Counted from the stretch's first letter, positions 1 to 5,005 are shown. The stretch is 27,006 nucleotides of DNA from Clostridiales bacterium (GCA_019422525.1 JAHZDE010000019.1:1-27006); one strand, 5' to 3'. The notes: generated by a model not told the origin, from the sequence alone. Numbers and translations are program-made.

Positions 1-100
1 AATTATATTTCTCGCTCCATTTCCGATTCGGTCCCCCAAATACATGATGCAGTTCGCAAGCATATTTCGGTCGTTCCGGCCGATTCAGAGGTTTTCTCAT
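1..100 (-). CDS. HNH-like phage protein, N-terminus only (runs off the left edge)
   Basis: An ATG at 98-100 follows a strong AGGAGG site and opens a frame that continues out of the window; 33 codons are visible. The N-terminus is basic and proline-rich, then has Cys15-x-x-His18-His19 followed by a Phe-Gly-Gly-x-x-Arg-Lys stretch. A C-x-x-H-H-x-F-G-G start of this kind is what I know from small HNH or Ref-like (RecA-dependent nuclease) proteins in recombination clusters of Firmicutes phages. It lies directly downstream of the annealing protein and nuclease, which fits a recombination role. The metal-binding second half is outside the window, so the assignment rests on the first motif and context only. 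Confidence 0.6.
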   Translation of the reverse strand, partial: MRKPLNRPERPKYACELHHVFGGPNRKWSEKYN

Positions 101-109
101 TGCTTCCTC

Positions 110-727
110 CTAGCCCGTTTGCTTTTCCTGTTTTGCATATTCCTTCTTTCCGCAGCTCATGCACATCGTCTTTCCAAACGTCTTTTGGCTGCTCGCCGCG
201 ATCTGCTCCGCCGTATGTCCGCCCATTGCCAAAATTCGTTTTCCGCATACCTCGCAGAAGGGCTCGCTGCCGGGCATGGAGGTGTCGGGTTCCCTCCGGG
301 ATGCGGCCCCCGGGCGGCCCGCCGGCTTCTCTTCCTCCGGCAGGTCCTCCCCGGCATAAATGTAAAGCCCCAGCCCATGCCGCGCAATCGCCTTTGTCAA
401 ACTCCGCTGAATGGCCTTGTTCACGTCAAAGCTGGTGACGCTTTCCAGGGGAATGCTCCGGTTGCGGTGATCCATCACCGGCAGATATTCAATGCACTCC
501 TGCCCGCCGATGGTCACCCCGGTCTTGACCCAGCAGGTCCGCCCGTCCGTGTGGTAGCACCACCCCTCCCGGTTTTCATAGATGGTATATGCCGCCTCCG
601 GATACCGCTTTTTTACCTCGCCCCAGGCCCACGCCCAGGAGAGATATGTCAGCCCGTTTTTCTTCTCGGTTTTGTCGTTGACGTTGATGGCGCTCAGCGC
701 AGCGAATACGTTCTTTTCTCCGTCCAT
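110..727 (-). CDS. DUF1071/Sak3-type single-strand annealing protein
   Basis: This 205-residue protein probably anneals complementary single-stranded DNA during phage recombination and replication. The N-terminal ~125 residues carry the family's signature: a Tyr-Leu-Ser-Trp-Ala-Trp-Ala-Trp segment, then a Thr-Ser-Phe-Asp-Val-Asn-Lys-Ala-Ile-Gln-Arg segment and a His-Gly-Leu-Gly-Leu-Tyr-Ile-Tyr-Ala-Gly-Glu-Asp stretch. The C-terminal tail adds two Cys-x-x-Cys pairs that could form a zinc ribbon. I chose the ATG at 725-727, which overlaps the upstream stop as TGATG and has a GAGGTG ribosome site; a GTG nine bases upstream lacks one. Coupling to the preceding nuclease suggests a Red/RecT-like exonuclease plus annealase pair. 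Family assignment is from memory of the motif pattern. Confidence 0.82.
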   Translation of the reverse strand: MDGEKNVFAALSAINVNDKTEKKNGLTYLSWAWAWGEVKKRYPEAAYTIYENREGWCYHTDGRTCWVKTGVTIGGQECIEYLPVMDHRNRSIPLESVTSFDVNKAIQRSLTKAIARHGLGLYIYAGEDLPEEEKPAGRPGAASRREPDTSMPGSEPFCEVCGKRILAMGGHTAEQIAASSQKTFGKTMCMSCGKKEYAKQEKQTG

Positions 728-1383
728 CAATTCCACCTCAGTTCTTTTTTCAGGTAATAGATTTCCAAAAGATTTTGAAACACGCGGAAATATTTTTCCG
801 TGTCTGTTACAACCCGTTCTTCAAACCCCTCGGTTTCGTCCCTGCCTACCCGCAGGATGCGGCATCGCTTTACTGGGAAGCCGTGTTCCTCTGCCAGCTT
901 TCGATAAGCCGCAAGCTGCACAAAATGTTCGTCATATATGGCTTTGCCCGTCTTGAAGTCCAGCAGTTCCATTTCCCCATCCACTTCGCACAGACAATCC
1001 AGCGTTCCTCCAAAGCGCATTTTATCTGATACCAGCGCCCATTCGTTTTTTACTGCGCGTACCTTGTGGCCGCTCGCCCATTCATAGAAGGAGAGAACGG
1101 CATTCTCGGCCAAATCCATATTCCCCGGGCTATACATCTGTTCGTCCGGCTTCTCCCCGGTGAAATACCCTTCGATCAGCTTGTGTGCGATTGTCCCAAC
1201 TTCTGCCGCTTCGTCCCGATATTTTGTGCTGTCAATTCCTTCCAGACCCAGGCGGTTTGCCCATGTCACAAGATATGGTTTGCTCAGAAGCCCGGTAATC
1301 GTCGTGGCCCCGGGAACCCGTTTCCCATCCGATGTTTTGTATACAATGTGTGCTTTTGCTGTCTTTCTAAGCGAATCTGCCAT
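727..1383 (-). CDS. PD-(D/E)XK nuclease (RecB/Cas4-like exonuclease)
   Basis: A 218-residue protein with the order of motifs expected for a RecB-type PD-(D/E)XK nuclease. There is an early His67 in a Gly-Thr-x-x-His context, Glu114, Gly-Gly-Thr-Leu-Asp129, then Leu-Leu-Asp142-Phe-Lys144 (the D-x-K catalytic pair) and a Gln-x-x-x-Tyr motif at 156-160. Such phage enzymes resect DNA ends to give single strands for the annealing protein encoded immediately downstream, with which it shares a TGATG stop-start overlap. Its own start overlaps the preceding small ORF by 17 bases, so the cluster is tightly packed. No iron-sulfur cysteine cluster of the Cas4 type is evident. Confidence in the fold is high; whether it acts as an exonuclease or endonuclease is inference. 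Confidence 0.85.
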   Translation of the reverse strand: MADSLRKTAKAHIVYKTSDGKRVPGATTITGLLSKPYLVTWANRLGLEGIDSTKYRDEAAEVGTIAHKLIEGYFTGEKPDEQMYSPGNMDLAENAVLSFYEWASGHKVRAVKNEWALVSDKMRFGGTLDCLCEVDGEMELLDFKTGKAIYDEHFVQLAAYRKLAEEHGFPVKRCRILRVGRDETEGFEERVVTDTEKYFRVFQNLLEIYYLKKELRWN

Positions 1384-1534
1384 TCTCTGTTTTCCCCGCT
1401 TTCATGATCTTCTTCAAAAGCCGCGTGGCGCTCTCCGACGCGCTCATGGCGCTGTCCACCCTGCTCTCCGGTTCCCGCTCATAGCCCCACTTTTCGCAGT
1501 TCACGATGTAGGGCGGGTCCCCTTCATGCGTCAT
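1367..1534 (-). CDS. Small hypothetical early protein, 55 aa
   Basis: A short frame between the coiled-coil protein and the nuclease, overlapping both neighbours slightly. I do not recognise it. It has a Cys-Glu-Lys-Trp-Gly-Tyr-Glu-Arg-Glu-Pro-Glu stretch followed by a Ser/Ala-rich helix and a basic end. The start is uncertain: ATG codons at 1559-1561, 1550-1552 and 1532-1534 are all in frame and none has a good ribosome site. I use the last because it minimises overlap with the upstream gene. The tight overlaps on both sides are the main reason to treat it as real. Confidence 0.55.
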   Translation of the reverse strand: MTHEGDPPYIVNCEKWGYEREPESRVDSAMSASESATRLLKKIMKAGKTENGRFA

Positions 1535-1805
1535 AGGGTTTACTCTCTTCATAGGTTTCATTTGGTCTCGGCTCGTATTTTTGTTCCAAAGCTCGATACT
1601 TTTCCACCCATCTGTTCTTTTCCGCTTCCAATGCGTTATATTTTTCCTCCCACGCCTTCGCCTCATTTTTGTAATGATCCAAACCGGTTCTCATGTTATC
1701 TTCACTGAACTTGAAAGCTTTCAAATTTGCTTCCAAATTATAAATCTGTTCCCCAAGTGTAATAAGAATGGTTTCCCAATAGATATCTTTCATTTCATTC
1801 CCCAT
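1524..1805 (-). CDS. Coiled-coil hypothetical protein, 93 aa
   Basis: An unrecognised, highly charged protein. From about residue 15 to 80 it looks like one long amphipathic helix rich in Glu, Lys, Ala and Leu, with repeated Trp-x-Glu-Lys-Tyr units, so a coiled-coil dimer is likely. The start at 1803-1805 lies inside the 3' end of the preceding winged-helix gene and has a GGAGG about ten bases upstream; an internal ATG at 1791-1793 is the alternative. No enzymatic motif is visible. Small coiled-coil proteins of this kind are common in early phage operons and may act as adaptors or host-takeover proteins, but nothing here shows which. Confidence 0.7.
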   Translation of the reverse strand: MGNEMKDIYWETILITLGEQIYNLEANLKAFKFSEDNMRTGLDHYKNEAKAWEEKYNALEAEKNRWVEKYRALEQKYEPRPNETYEESKPYDA

Positions 1806-2064
1806 TTTCTATGATCCTCCATACCGTCACCGACCTCCCGGTCGTACCGTCAATCCGTATCCCGCAGGGTTCCACCCGCCCCGCCTTTTTAAGCTCGGTC
1901 AGCCGCGGAGCCGCAGCGTTGCGCTCATGAAACCCCAATTTCTCAGCGATCTCCCGCGCCGTCATCTCGCGGCCATCCAACACCGCCAAAATCTCTCTCT
2001 TGCGCGTCTCCTTGTCCATCGCTTCATAGCTTTCCCGCCGTGTCTGCCGGGGAATGTCCATCAT
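1795..2064 (-). CDS. Winged-helix DNA-binding protein
   Basis: An 89-residue protein. After a charged N-terminal segment there is a classic winged helix: helix 1 ending in Val-Leu-Asp-Gly, then a Thr-Ala-Arg-Glu-Ile-Ala-Glu-Lys-Leu-Gly-Phe turn-helix, a recognition helix with Pro-Arg-Leu-x-x-Leu-x-x-x-Gly, and a wing of beta strands ending in Val-Thr-Val-Trp-Arg-Ile. It is likely an early-gene regulator or a replication/packaging adaptor. Two adjacent ATGs (2062-2064 and 2059-2061) follow a GAGGGAGGGA ribosome site. The 93-nt gap upstream is one of the few gaps in this operon, but I see no convincing promoter in it. Confidence 0.72.
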   Translation of the reverse strand: MMDIPRQTRRESYEAMDKETRKREILAVLDGREMTAREIAEKLGFHERNAAAPRLTELKKAGRVEPCGIRIDGTTGRSVTVWRIIENGE

Positions 2065-2157
2065 CTCTATTCCCTCCCTCTCTTGTATTGTTTTCGTCGG
2101 TGTGATATACTGTATTTTGTAGTTTGTAGGGATTGGGCCGCGTCAGCGGCTCTTTCT

Positions 2158-2406
2158 CTATTTATCGTCTATTGCCGGGTCAAGGCGTATAAGGTATGTC
2201 TTTCCGTTCCGCCGGCAGGCTCTAACCGCATTTTTTAAGCCCATTTTTTTTATGACCTCCTGGAGATTAGACGATAAGCTCTTTTGCCCGTTTCCCTCTA
2301 CAAGCGCACATCTGAGCTGAGAGTCCATGAACTCCCGCACAATATTCATGTTTTTTTGAGTCTTGTATTTTCTATCAGGTATGTTTTCGACTGGTATAAG
2401 CTTCAC
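2158..2406 (-). CDS. Hypothetical early protein, 82 aa
   Basis: Not recognised. It is basic with mixed helix and strand character: an N-terminal Pro-Val-Glu-Asn-Ile-Pro-Asp-Arg-Lys-Tyr stretch, a central helix and a strand-rich C-terminus ending in Tyr-Leu-Ile-Arg-Leu-Asp-Pro. I chose a GTG start at 2404-2406 because AAGGAGG at 2415-2421 sits eight bases before it; an in-frame GTG at 2422-2424 would put that ribosome site inside the gene. The stop of the preceding 37-residue membrane ORF overlaps the ribosome site, so the two are probably coupled. Confidence 0.68.
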   Translation of the reverse strand: MKLIPVENIPDRKYKTQKNMNIVREFMDSQLRCALVEGNGQKSLSSNLQEVIKKMGLKNAVRACRRNGKTYLIRLDPAIDDK

Positions 2407-2420
2407 TTTCCGCTCCTCCT

Positions 2421-2534
2421 TCACTTCAATATCTTCATCAGCTTTTCCATGATCCGCTCCGGCAGCTTGTCCGCCAGGAGCGCGATTCCAAAAACGATTG
2501 CCGCCGCCGCGGTGATTCCGATGGCTAACTGCAT
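2421..2534 (-). CDS. Single-span small membrane protein, 37 aa
   Basis: A microprotein starting at an ATG (2532-2534) with a GGAGGAAG site upstream and ending in TGA at 2421-2423. The first ~21 residues are an uncharged Ala/Ile/Val/Leu segment typical of a membrane span. They are followed by a short amphipathic, positively charged helix (Asp-Lys-Leu-Pro-Glu-Arg, then Met-Glu-Lys and Lys residues). It overlaps the end of the hexapeptide-repeat gene by ten bases. Function unknown: early small membrane proteins can be superinfection-exclusion or toxin-like factors, but there is no direct support here. Confidence 0.62.
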   Translation of the reverse strand: MQLAIGITAAAAIVFGIALLADKLPERIMEKLMKILK

Positions 2535-3250
2535 CTCTCTTCCTCCATGAGCATCAGTTCCGCAAGGTCGCATGCAGCAAGGTACTCCTTTTCATGCCGT
2601 GTTCCTTTATGCACATCCCGCACCCGTTCTTTGAAAGCGGAAAGATCGCTGAACCAGCACCCTGCGCGGACAAAGATGTTTCCGTCCCTATCCGCGAAAA
2701 AGTATGTCTTTCGTTTCTCGCTTCCGATACGGTCAACTGCCATATATCTGCCGTCAGATACGCGTCCCCTTTCAAAGCTGCACCCCTCGCCAAAGCTGCA
2801 CCCCTCGCCAAAGTGGCATCGCTCGCCAAAGCCGCAACACTCGCCAAAGCTGCAACACTCGCCAAAGCTGCACCGCTCGCCAAAGCGGCACCCCTCGCCA
2901 AAGCTGCACCACTCGCCAAAGCTGCAACACCTGCCAAAGCTGCACCCCTCGCCAAAGCTGCAACACTCGCCAAAGTGGCATCCCTCGCCAAAGCTGCACC
3001 CCTCGCCAAAGCTGCACCCCTCGCCAAAGTGGCATCGCTCGCCAAAGCCGCAACACTCGCCAAAGCTGCAACACTCGCCAAAGCTGCACCGCTCGCCAAA
3101 GCGGCACCCCTCGCCAAAGCTGCACCACGCACTAAAGATGCACATCTCGCCAAAGCTCTTGATCTGCGTATAGTCGCCGCTGGGGCAGATCAGCCACCCA
3201 AAATCATCTCTCTCAAACCCTTCCAGGTCTTTTTCTGTATATACCTTCAT
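2525..3250 (-). CDS. Cys/Phe hexapeptide-repeat protein, likely left-handed beta-helix
   Basis: The 241-residue product has three parts. Residues 1-31 are a short head starting Met-Lys-Val-Tyr-Thr-Glu-Lys-Asp-Leu. Residues ~32-163 hold about 22 tandem hexapeptides of consensus x-Phe-Gly-Glu-x-Cys. The ~78-residue tail is not repetitive. The period of six with a bulky hydrophobic residue, then Gly-Glu, then a small residue matches the rule for left-handed parallel beta-helices ([LIV]-G-x-x-[STAVC]-x), but with Phe inside and Cys at nearly every small position. Twenty-two units would make about seven coils. I chose the ATG at 3248-3250, with GGGGAG just upstream, over a longer in-frame start. 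Its function is unknown; I see no acyltransferase catalytic residues and no signal peptide. Confidence 0.75.
   Translation of the reverse strand: MKVYTEKDLEGFERDDFGWLICPSGDYTQIKSFGEMCIFSAWCSFGEGCRFGERCSFGECCSFGECCGFGERCHFGEGCSFGEGCSFGEGCHFGECCSFGEGCSFGRCCSFGEWCSFGEGCRFGERCSFGECCSFGECCGFGERCHFGEGCSFGEGCSFERGRVSDGRYMAVDRIGSEKRKTYFFADRDGNIFVRAGCWFSDLSAFKERVRDVHKGTRHEKEYLAACDLAELMLMEEERCS
2762..3157 (-). repeat. Tandem 18-bp coding repeats with a 216-bp internal duplication
   Basis: About 22 copies of an 18-bp unit encode the hexapeptide array of the gene at 2525-3250. A block containing a distinctive variant unit (GTGGCATCGCTC at 2813) recurs at 3029, exactly 216 bp or twelve units away, with the same order of variant units around it. 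This indicates a recent in-frame duplication of twelve hexapeptides (four predicted helix coils). Confidence 0.9.
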
Positions 3251-3251
3251 C

Positions 3252-3407
3252 CTATCTCCCCTTCTGCCGTTTCCGCTCCCGCAGATACGCCGTTCTTCTT
3301 CCCTGCACATACCCGGAAATTTCCTGGGCCTTTCTCTTCTTTTTCGCCCCCTGCTTGTCCAGTATCCGGGTTAGAAACGCCGTCTTGCTTAGTTTAGTCC
3401 GTCCCAT
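3252..3407 (-). CDS. Small very basic protein, 51 aa
   Basis: An ATG at 3405-3407 lies inside the end of the upstream gene and opens a 51-codon frame that ends one base before the ATG of the hexapeptide gene. The product has about 18 Lys or Arg, including an Ala-Lys-Lys-Lys-Arg-Lys cluster and an Arg-Glu-Arg-Lys-Arg end, so it probably binds nucleic acid or an acidic partner. The ribosome site is weak, and translation is likely coupled to the preceding gene. The stop-to-start packing on both sides supports it as a real gene. Function unknown. Confidence 0.6.
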   Translation of the reverse strand: MGRTKLSKTAFLTRILDKQGAKKKRKAQEISGYVQGRRTAYLRERKRQKGR

Positions 3408-3682
3408 AGCCCCAGCCTTTGCCCTTCCCGATACCGTTTTTTCACCTCTTCAATGTCGATACCGGCATACTGGTAGGCGGCCTTTGTGCTCACGTTGTGG
3501 GCGTTCAAAACCTTTAGGCCCTCTTCCACTTGCAGCTTACGGATTTTTGTTTTCAGCCGCGCCAATGTAGAGTTGGCCGCAACATCAAAAAGCTCCCTAA
3601 GCTCTGCATTTCCGATTTCGTTCGGATAATTGAAATAAATTTGAAGCGCCGTGCGCGTGTCAATGGGTTTTGCTGATCGCAT
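3389..3682 (-). CDS. Hypothetical HTH-like early protein, 97 aa
   Basis: The start is the ATG at 3680-3682, preceded by GAAAGGGGAT. The protein has two or three predicted helices with a sequence around residues 20-45 (Gly-Asn-Ala-Glu-Leu-Arg-Glu-Leu-Phe-Asp-Val-Ala) that could be a helix-turn-helix. A basic helix (Leu-Lys-Thr-Lys-Ile-Arg-Lys-Leu) follows, then a C-terminal half with Tyr-Gln-Tyr-Ala-Gly-Ile-Asp. It is the second gene of the leftward early operon, right after the Cro-like gene, a position usually held by regulators or excisionases. I cannot name a family; DNA binding is inferred. Confidence 0.7.
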   Translation of the reverse strand: MRSAKPIDTRTALQIYFNYPNEIGNAELRELFDVAANSTLARLKTKIRKLQVEEGLKVLNAHNVSTKAAYQYAGIDIEEVKKRYREGQRLGLWDGLN

Positions 3683-3698
3683 ATGAATCCCCTTTCTT

Positions 3699-3920
3699 TT
3701 ACTGGCTGTCCGACGCCTGTTTCCCCAGATCCGGGTCAAGGTCAAGCGCTGTACATCCCAGCGCCTCTGCGATTGCCTTTAGCGTCGGAGTAGGCATTAT
3801 TTTGGTGTCCCTCTCGAGCTGGTAGATATATGAGCTTGTAACCTCAATCCGCCTCGCAAGCTCTGCGCCGGAAATTCCCATTTCTTCCCGTCTCTCCTTG
3901 ATTCTTTCTCCTAGCGTCAT
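3699..3920 (-). CDS. Cro-like XRE-family transcriptional regulator
   Basis: A 73-residue single-domain helix-turn-helix protein. Residues 3-60 follow the HTH_3 pattern: Leu-Gly-Glu-Arg-Ile-Lys-Glu-Arg-Arg, then Gly-Ala-Glu-Leu-Ala-Arg-Arg-Ile-Glu-Val-Thr, then the recognition helix Ser-Ser-Tyr-Ile-Tyr-Gln-Leu-Glu-Arg and Leu-Lys-Ala-Ile-Ala-Glu-Ala-Leu. The start has an AAGGAGG site six bases away. It is the first full-length gene of the leftward early operon, divergent from the CI-type repressor, the usual place for Cro. Candidate operators are the palindromes at 3955-3984, 3991-4013 and 4254-4273. It lacks a peptidase or oligomerisation domain. Confidence 0.88.
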   Translation of the reverse strand: MTLGERIKERREEMGISGAELARRIEVTSSYIYQLERDTKIMPTPTLKAIAEALGCTALDLDPDLGKQASDSQ

Positions 3921-3954
3921 ATTATCCTCCTTCCTATGAACGATTCATTTGATT

Positions 3955-3984
3955 GTGAAAAAGGGATGTCAAGCCCTTTTTCAC
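3955..3984. promoter_or_regulatory. 11-bp inverted repeat with a TTGACA in the loop, upstream of the Cro-like gene
   Basis: GTGAAAAAGGG at 3955-3965 pairs perfectly with CCCTTTTTCAC at 3974-3984 around an 8-nt loop. On the minus strand the loop carries TTGACA (3972 to 3967), a perfect -35 box pointing at the Cro-like gene. A matching -10 is only poor (AATGAA/ATGAAT around 3943-3949). It may be an operator over a weak second promoter, or an RNA hairpin in the early transcript. Confidence 0.55.
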
Positions 3985-3990
3985 TATGGT

Positions 3991-4013
3991 ATGATATGGC
4001 GTAGCTATATCAT
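3991..4013. promoter_or_regulatory. 23-bp palindrome, possible operator
   Basis: ATGATAT (3991-3997) and ATATCAT (4007-4013) are a perfect 7-bp inverted repeat around nine bases, just left of the putative antisense-RNA promoter. It has the size and spacing of a phage repressor site. Which protein binds is not visible. Confidence 0.4.
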
Positions 4014-4044
4014 GAATTTTGGCCTGTTTCTTTCTCCGTCCCTC

Positions 4045-4073
4045 TTGTCATTTCGCGTTTTGTAGGATATAAT
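4045..4073 (+). promoter_or_regulatory. Strong rightward promoter for an antisense RNA
   Basis: TTGTCA at 4045-4050 and a perfect TATAAT at 4068-4073 are separated by exactly 17 bp, a near-consensus sigma-A promoter. Transcription would start near 4080. There is no rightward coding gene until the repressor at 4352, and an intrinsic terminator at 4226-4253 stops it first. Confidence 0.7.
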
Positions 4074-4118
4074 GCAGATAGGGCGGCGGGTTGTTATCCC
4101 GCAAACCCCATCTGGCGG

Positions 4119-4208
4119 TTAGCTCAGTGCCTTGATCGCTTTTTCAAGCGTTTCCTCGGCACAATCGTTGGCGTACCACACGCCGTCGATTCTTCGCAAT
4201 GTATTCAT
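4119..4208 (-). CDS. 29-aa leader peptide at the head of the early operon
   Basis: On the minus strand an AAGGAGG site is followed by ATG at 4206-4208 and a 29-codon frame ending in TAA at 4119-4121. The peptide begins Met-Asn-Thr-Leu-Arg-Arg-Ile-Asp-Gly-Val-Trp-Tyr-Ala and ends in a charged helix (Glu-Glu-Thr-Leu-Glu-Lys-Ala-Ile-Lys-Ala-Leu). The ribosome site is as good as any in the window. It is the first ORF of the transcript from the promoter at 4279-4307 and is entirely covered by the putative antisense RNA. It could be a regulatory leader peptide or a small effector; no known family is recognised. Confidence 0.65.
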   Translation of the reverse strand: MNTLRRIDGVWYANDCAEETLEKAIKALS

Positions 4209-4225
4209 CGGCTAACCTCCTTTCT

Positions 4226-4253
4226 GCCACTCGCCCACCGAGTGGCTTTTTTT
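4226..4253 (+). terminator. Intrinsic terminator of the rightward antisense RNA; leader hairpin on the other strand
   Basis: GCCACTCG (4226-4233), a five-base loop and CGAGTGGC (4239-4246) form a perfect 8-bp stem followed by seven Ts (4247-4253). Only the plus-strand reading has the T-run. On the minus strand the same hairpin lies just before the ribosome site of the leader peptide. Confidence 0.8.
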
Positions 4254-4273
4254 CAAGGTAATTGCTTACCTTG
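4254..4273. promoter_or_regulatory. Palindromic operator at the early promoter start site
   Basis: CAAGGTAA (4254-4261), TTGC, TTACCTTG (4266-4273) is a perfect 8-bp inverted repeat. It covers the predicted start site (about 4272) of the leftward early promoter, so a bound protein would block it. It differs from the TCTAA-type operators, so it is a candidate site for the Cro-like protein. Confidence 0.55.
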
Positions 4274-4278
4274 GTTAT

Positions 4279-4307
4279 AGTATATCTAAGAAATTTTAGA
4301 ATGTCAA
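4279..4307 (-). promoter_or_regulatory. Leftward early lytic promoter (PR-like)
   Basis: On the minus strand TTGACA (4307 to 4302) and TATACT (4284 to 4279) are separated by 17 bp, an almost perfect sigma-A promoter. It faces the leader peptide, the Cro-like gene and the early operon. An inverted repeat (4285-4300) fills the spacer, the expected place for a repressor operator. Confidence 0.82.
4285..4300. promoter_or_regulatory. Repressor operator O1 in the early promoter spacer
   Basis: TCTAA-N6-TTAGA, a perfect 5-bp inverted repeat with six bases between the arms, placed exactly between the -35 and -10 of the leftward promoter. The same 16-bp geometry recurs at 4314-4329 (one mismatch) and 4366-4381 (one mismatch). 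Confidence 0.65.
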
Positions 4308-4313
4308 GTATTT

Positions 4314-4329
4314 TCTAAAAAATTTTATA
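4314..4329. promoter_or_regulatory. Repressor operator O2 overlapping the repressor gene's -10 box
   Basis: TCTAA-N6-TTATA matches O1 except for one base. It ends inside TATAAT at 4326-4331, the likely -10 box of the rightward repressor promoter. That promoter has no good -35 box and would start near 4338, giving a leader of only ~14 nt. Binding here could autoregulate the repressor. Confidence 0.55.
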
Positions 4330-4351
4330 ATTGTTTCTAAGGAGATATTCA

Positions 4352-4984
4352 ATGGATTTCAACCGTCTAGAAAAGCTTAGAAAAGCAAACGGGGTAACAA
4401 ATACATTTCTTTGTAAACTGGTAAATAAAAGCCCCGCATATATAACAGATTCTAAAAATAAAAATATATCTATCCCTGACGAATACATAAAAAAATGGGC
4501 GCATGCTCTTCACACAACCCCGGAATATCTCAACGGGGAAACCGACGATCCTGCCCCTAAACTCCCCTTCCAGACTTTTCCTCTTAGTGAAAGCACGGCG
4601 GCAATGATCCCCATCGTTTCCACGGTGCGCGCTGGTTGGAATGGTGTGCCAGAACCTATTTATGATGGAAAAATGGCCGTATATGATCGGAAAAACCCCC
4701 AGGAATATGTCTGGATGAAGGTCGAGGGTGACAGTATGGAACCATATATCATGGGGGGGGACTATGTCCTTGTCCATGTCCAGCCTACTGCCGAAAACGG
4801 GGAACTTGTCGTTGCCATGCTGGACGGTGAGGAAGGAACGGTAAAAAAATATCAGCGCAACGCCAGCGGCGTCATGCTGATCCCGTTCAATTCAAAGTGC
4901 CCGACAGTTTTTGTCCCAAACGAAAGATTAGATGCTTTTTTGATCTATGGAGTGGTAAGGCAATCAAAGAGGGATTATTTATAA
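4352..4984 (+). CDS. CI-type repressor with S24 (LexA-like) self-cleavage domain
   Basis: This 210-residue protein keeps the prophage silent and is expected to cleave itself on RecA activation. Residues ~1-60 form an HTH-like DNA-binding region. The C-terminal half is a LexA/S24 peptidase with an Ala94-Gly95 cleavage site (Val-Arg-Ala-Gly), the nucleophile Ser128 in Gly-Asp-Ser-Met-Glu-Pro, and the general base Lys165 in Gly-Thr-Val-Lys-Lys. I chose the ATG at 4352, six bases after AAGGAGA, over an upstream TTG. It is divergent from the Cro-like gene and surrounded by repeated TCTAA-N6-TTAGA sites. It is probably co-transcribed with the nuclease and integrase downstream. Presence of both catalytic residues suggests SOS-inducible lysogeny. 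Confidence 0.92.
   Translation: MDFNRLEKLRKANGVTNTFLCKLVNKSPAYITDSKNKNISIPDEYIKKWAHALHTTPEYLNGETDDPAPKLPFQTFPLSESTAAMIPIVSTVRAGWNGVPEPIYDGKMAVYDRKNPQEYVWMKVEGDSMEPYIMGGDYVLVHVQPTAENGELVVAMLDGEEGTVKKYQRNASGVMLIPFNSKCPTVFVPNERLDAFLIYGVVRQSKRDYL
4366..4381. promoter_or_regulatory. Repressor operator O3 inside the repressor coding start
   Basis: TCTAG-N6-TTAGA in the first ten codons of the repressor gene has the O1 geometry with one mismatch. A half-site (TCTAA at 4336-4340) lies between it and O2. This could give negative autoregulation, but chance occurrence in an AT-rich gene is possible. Confidence 0.4.
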
Positions 4985-5005
4985 TAATACAAGGAGGTAT
5001 GAACC

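Larger units (their letters stand above)
4080..4253 (+). ncRNA. Putative ~170-nt antisense RNA in the lysis-lysogeny switch
   Basis: Bounded by the promoter at 4045-4073 and the terminator at 4226-4253, this transcript would be about 170 nt. It has no plausible ORF of its own. It could fold into a 5' hairpin (GCGGG at 4086-4090 with CCCGC at 4098-4102), a middle hairpin (GTGCC at 4127-4131 with GGCAC at 4158-4162, with CTTGA/TCAAG inside) and the terminator hairpin. It is fully complementary to the 29-codon leader ORF on the minus strand, its ribosome site and the leader hairpin of the early lytic transcript. The arrangement recalls lambda OOP and P1 c4 antisense RNAs. Its existence is predicted from signals only. 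Confidence 0.55.

Noticed and set aside
44..757. 237-codon plus-strand frame over the annealing protein
   Set aside because: It is antisense to a well-supported gene, Pro/Arg/His-rich and without a ribosome site.
2065..2157. Promoter in the gap before the winged-helix gene
   Set aside because: The gap holds a GCCGC-GTCA-GCGGC hairpin and AT-rich stretches but no -35/-10 pair at proper spacing.
2762..3157. Possible CRISPR-like array
   Set aside because: The units are contiguous 18-bp coding repeats with no spacers and no cas genes.
2547..3173. Long plus-strand frames with Pro-Lys-Leu-His, Ala-Lys-Ala and Arg-Gln-Ser-Cys repeats
   Set aside because: They are out-of-frame readings of the 18-bp repeat array; all frames stay open because the unit length is a multiple of three. 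Only the minus-strand frame from 3250 has a ribosome site and non-repetitive ends that fit the operon.
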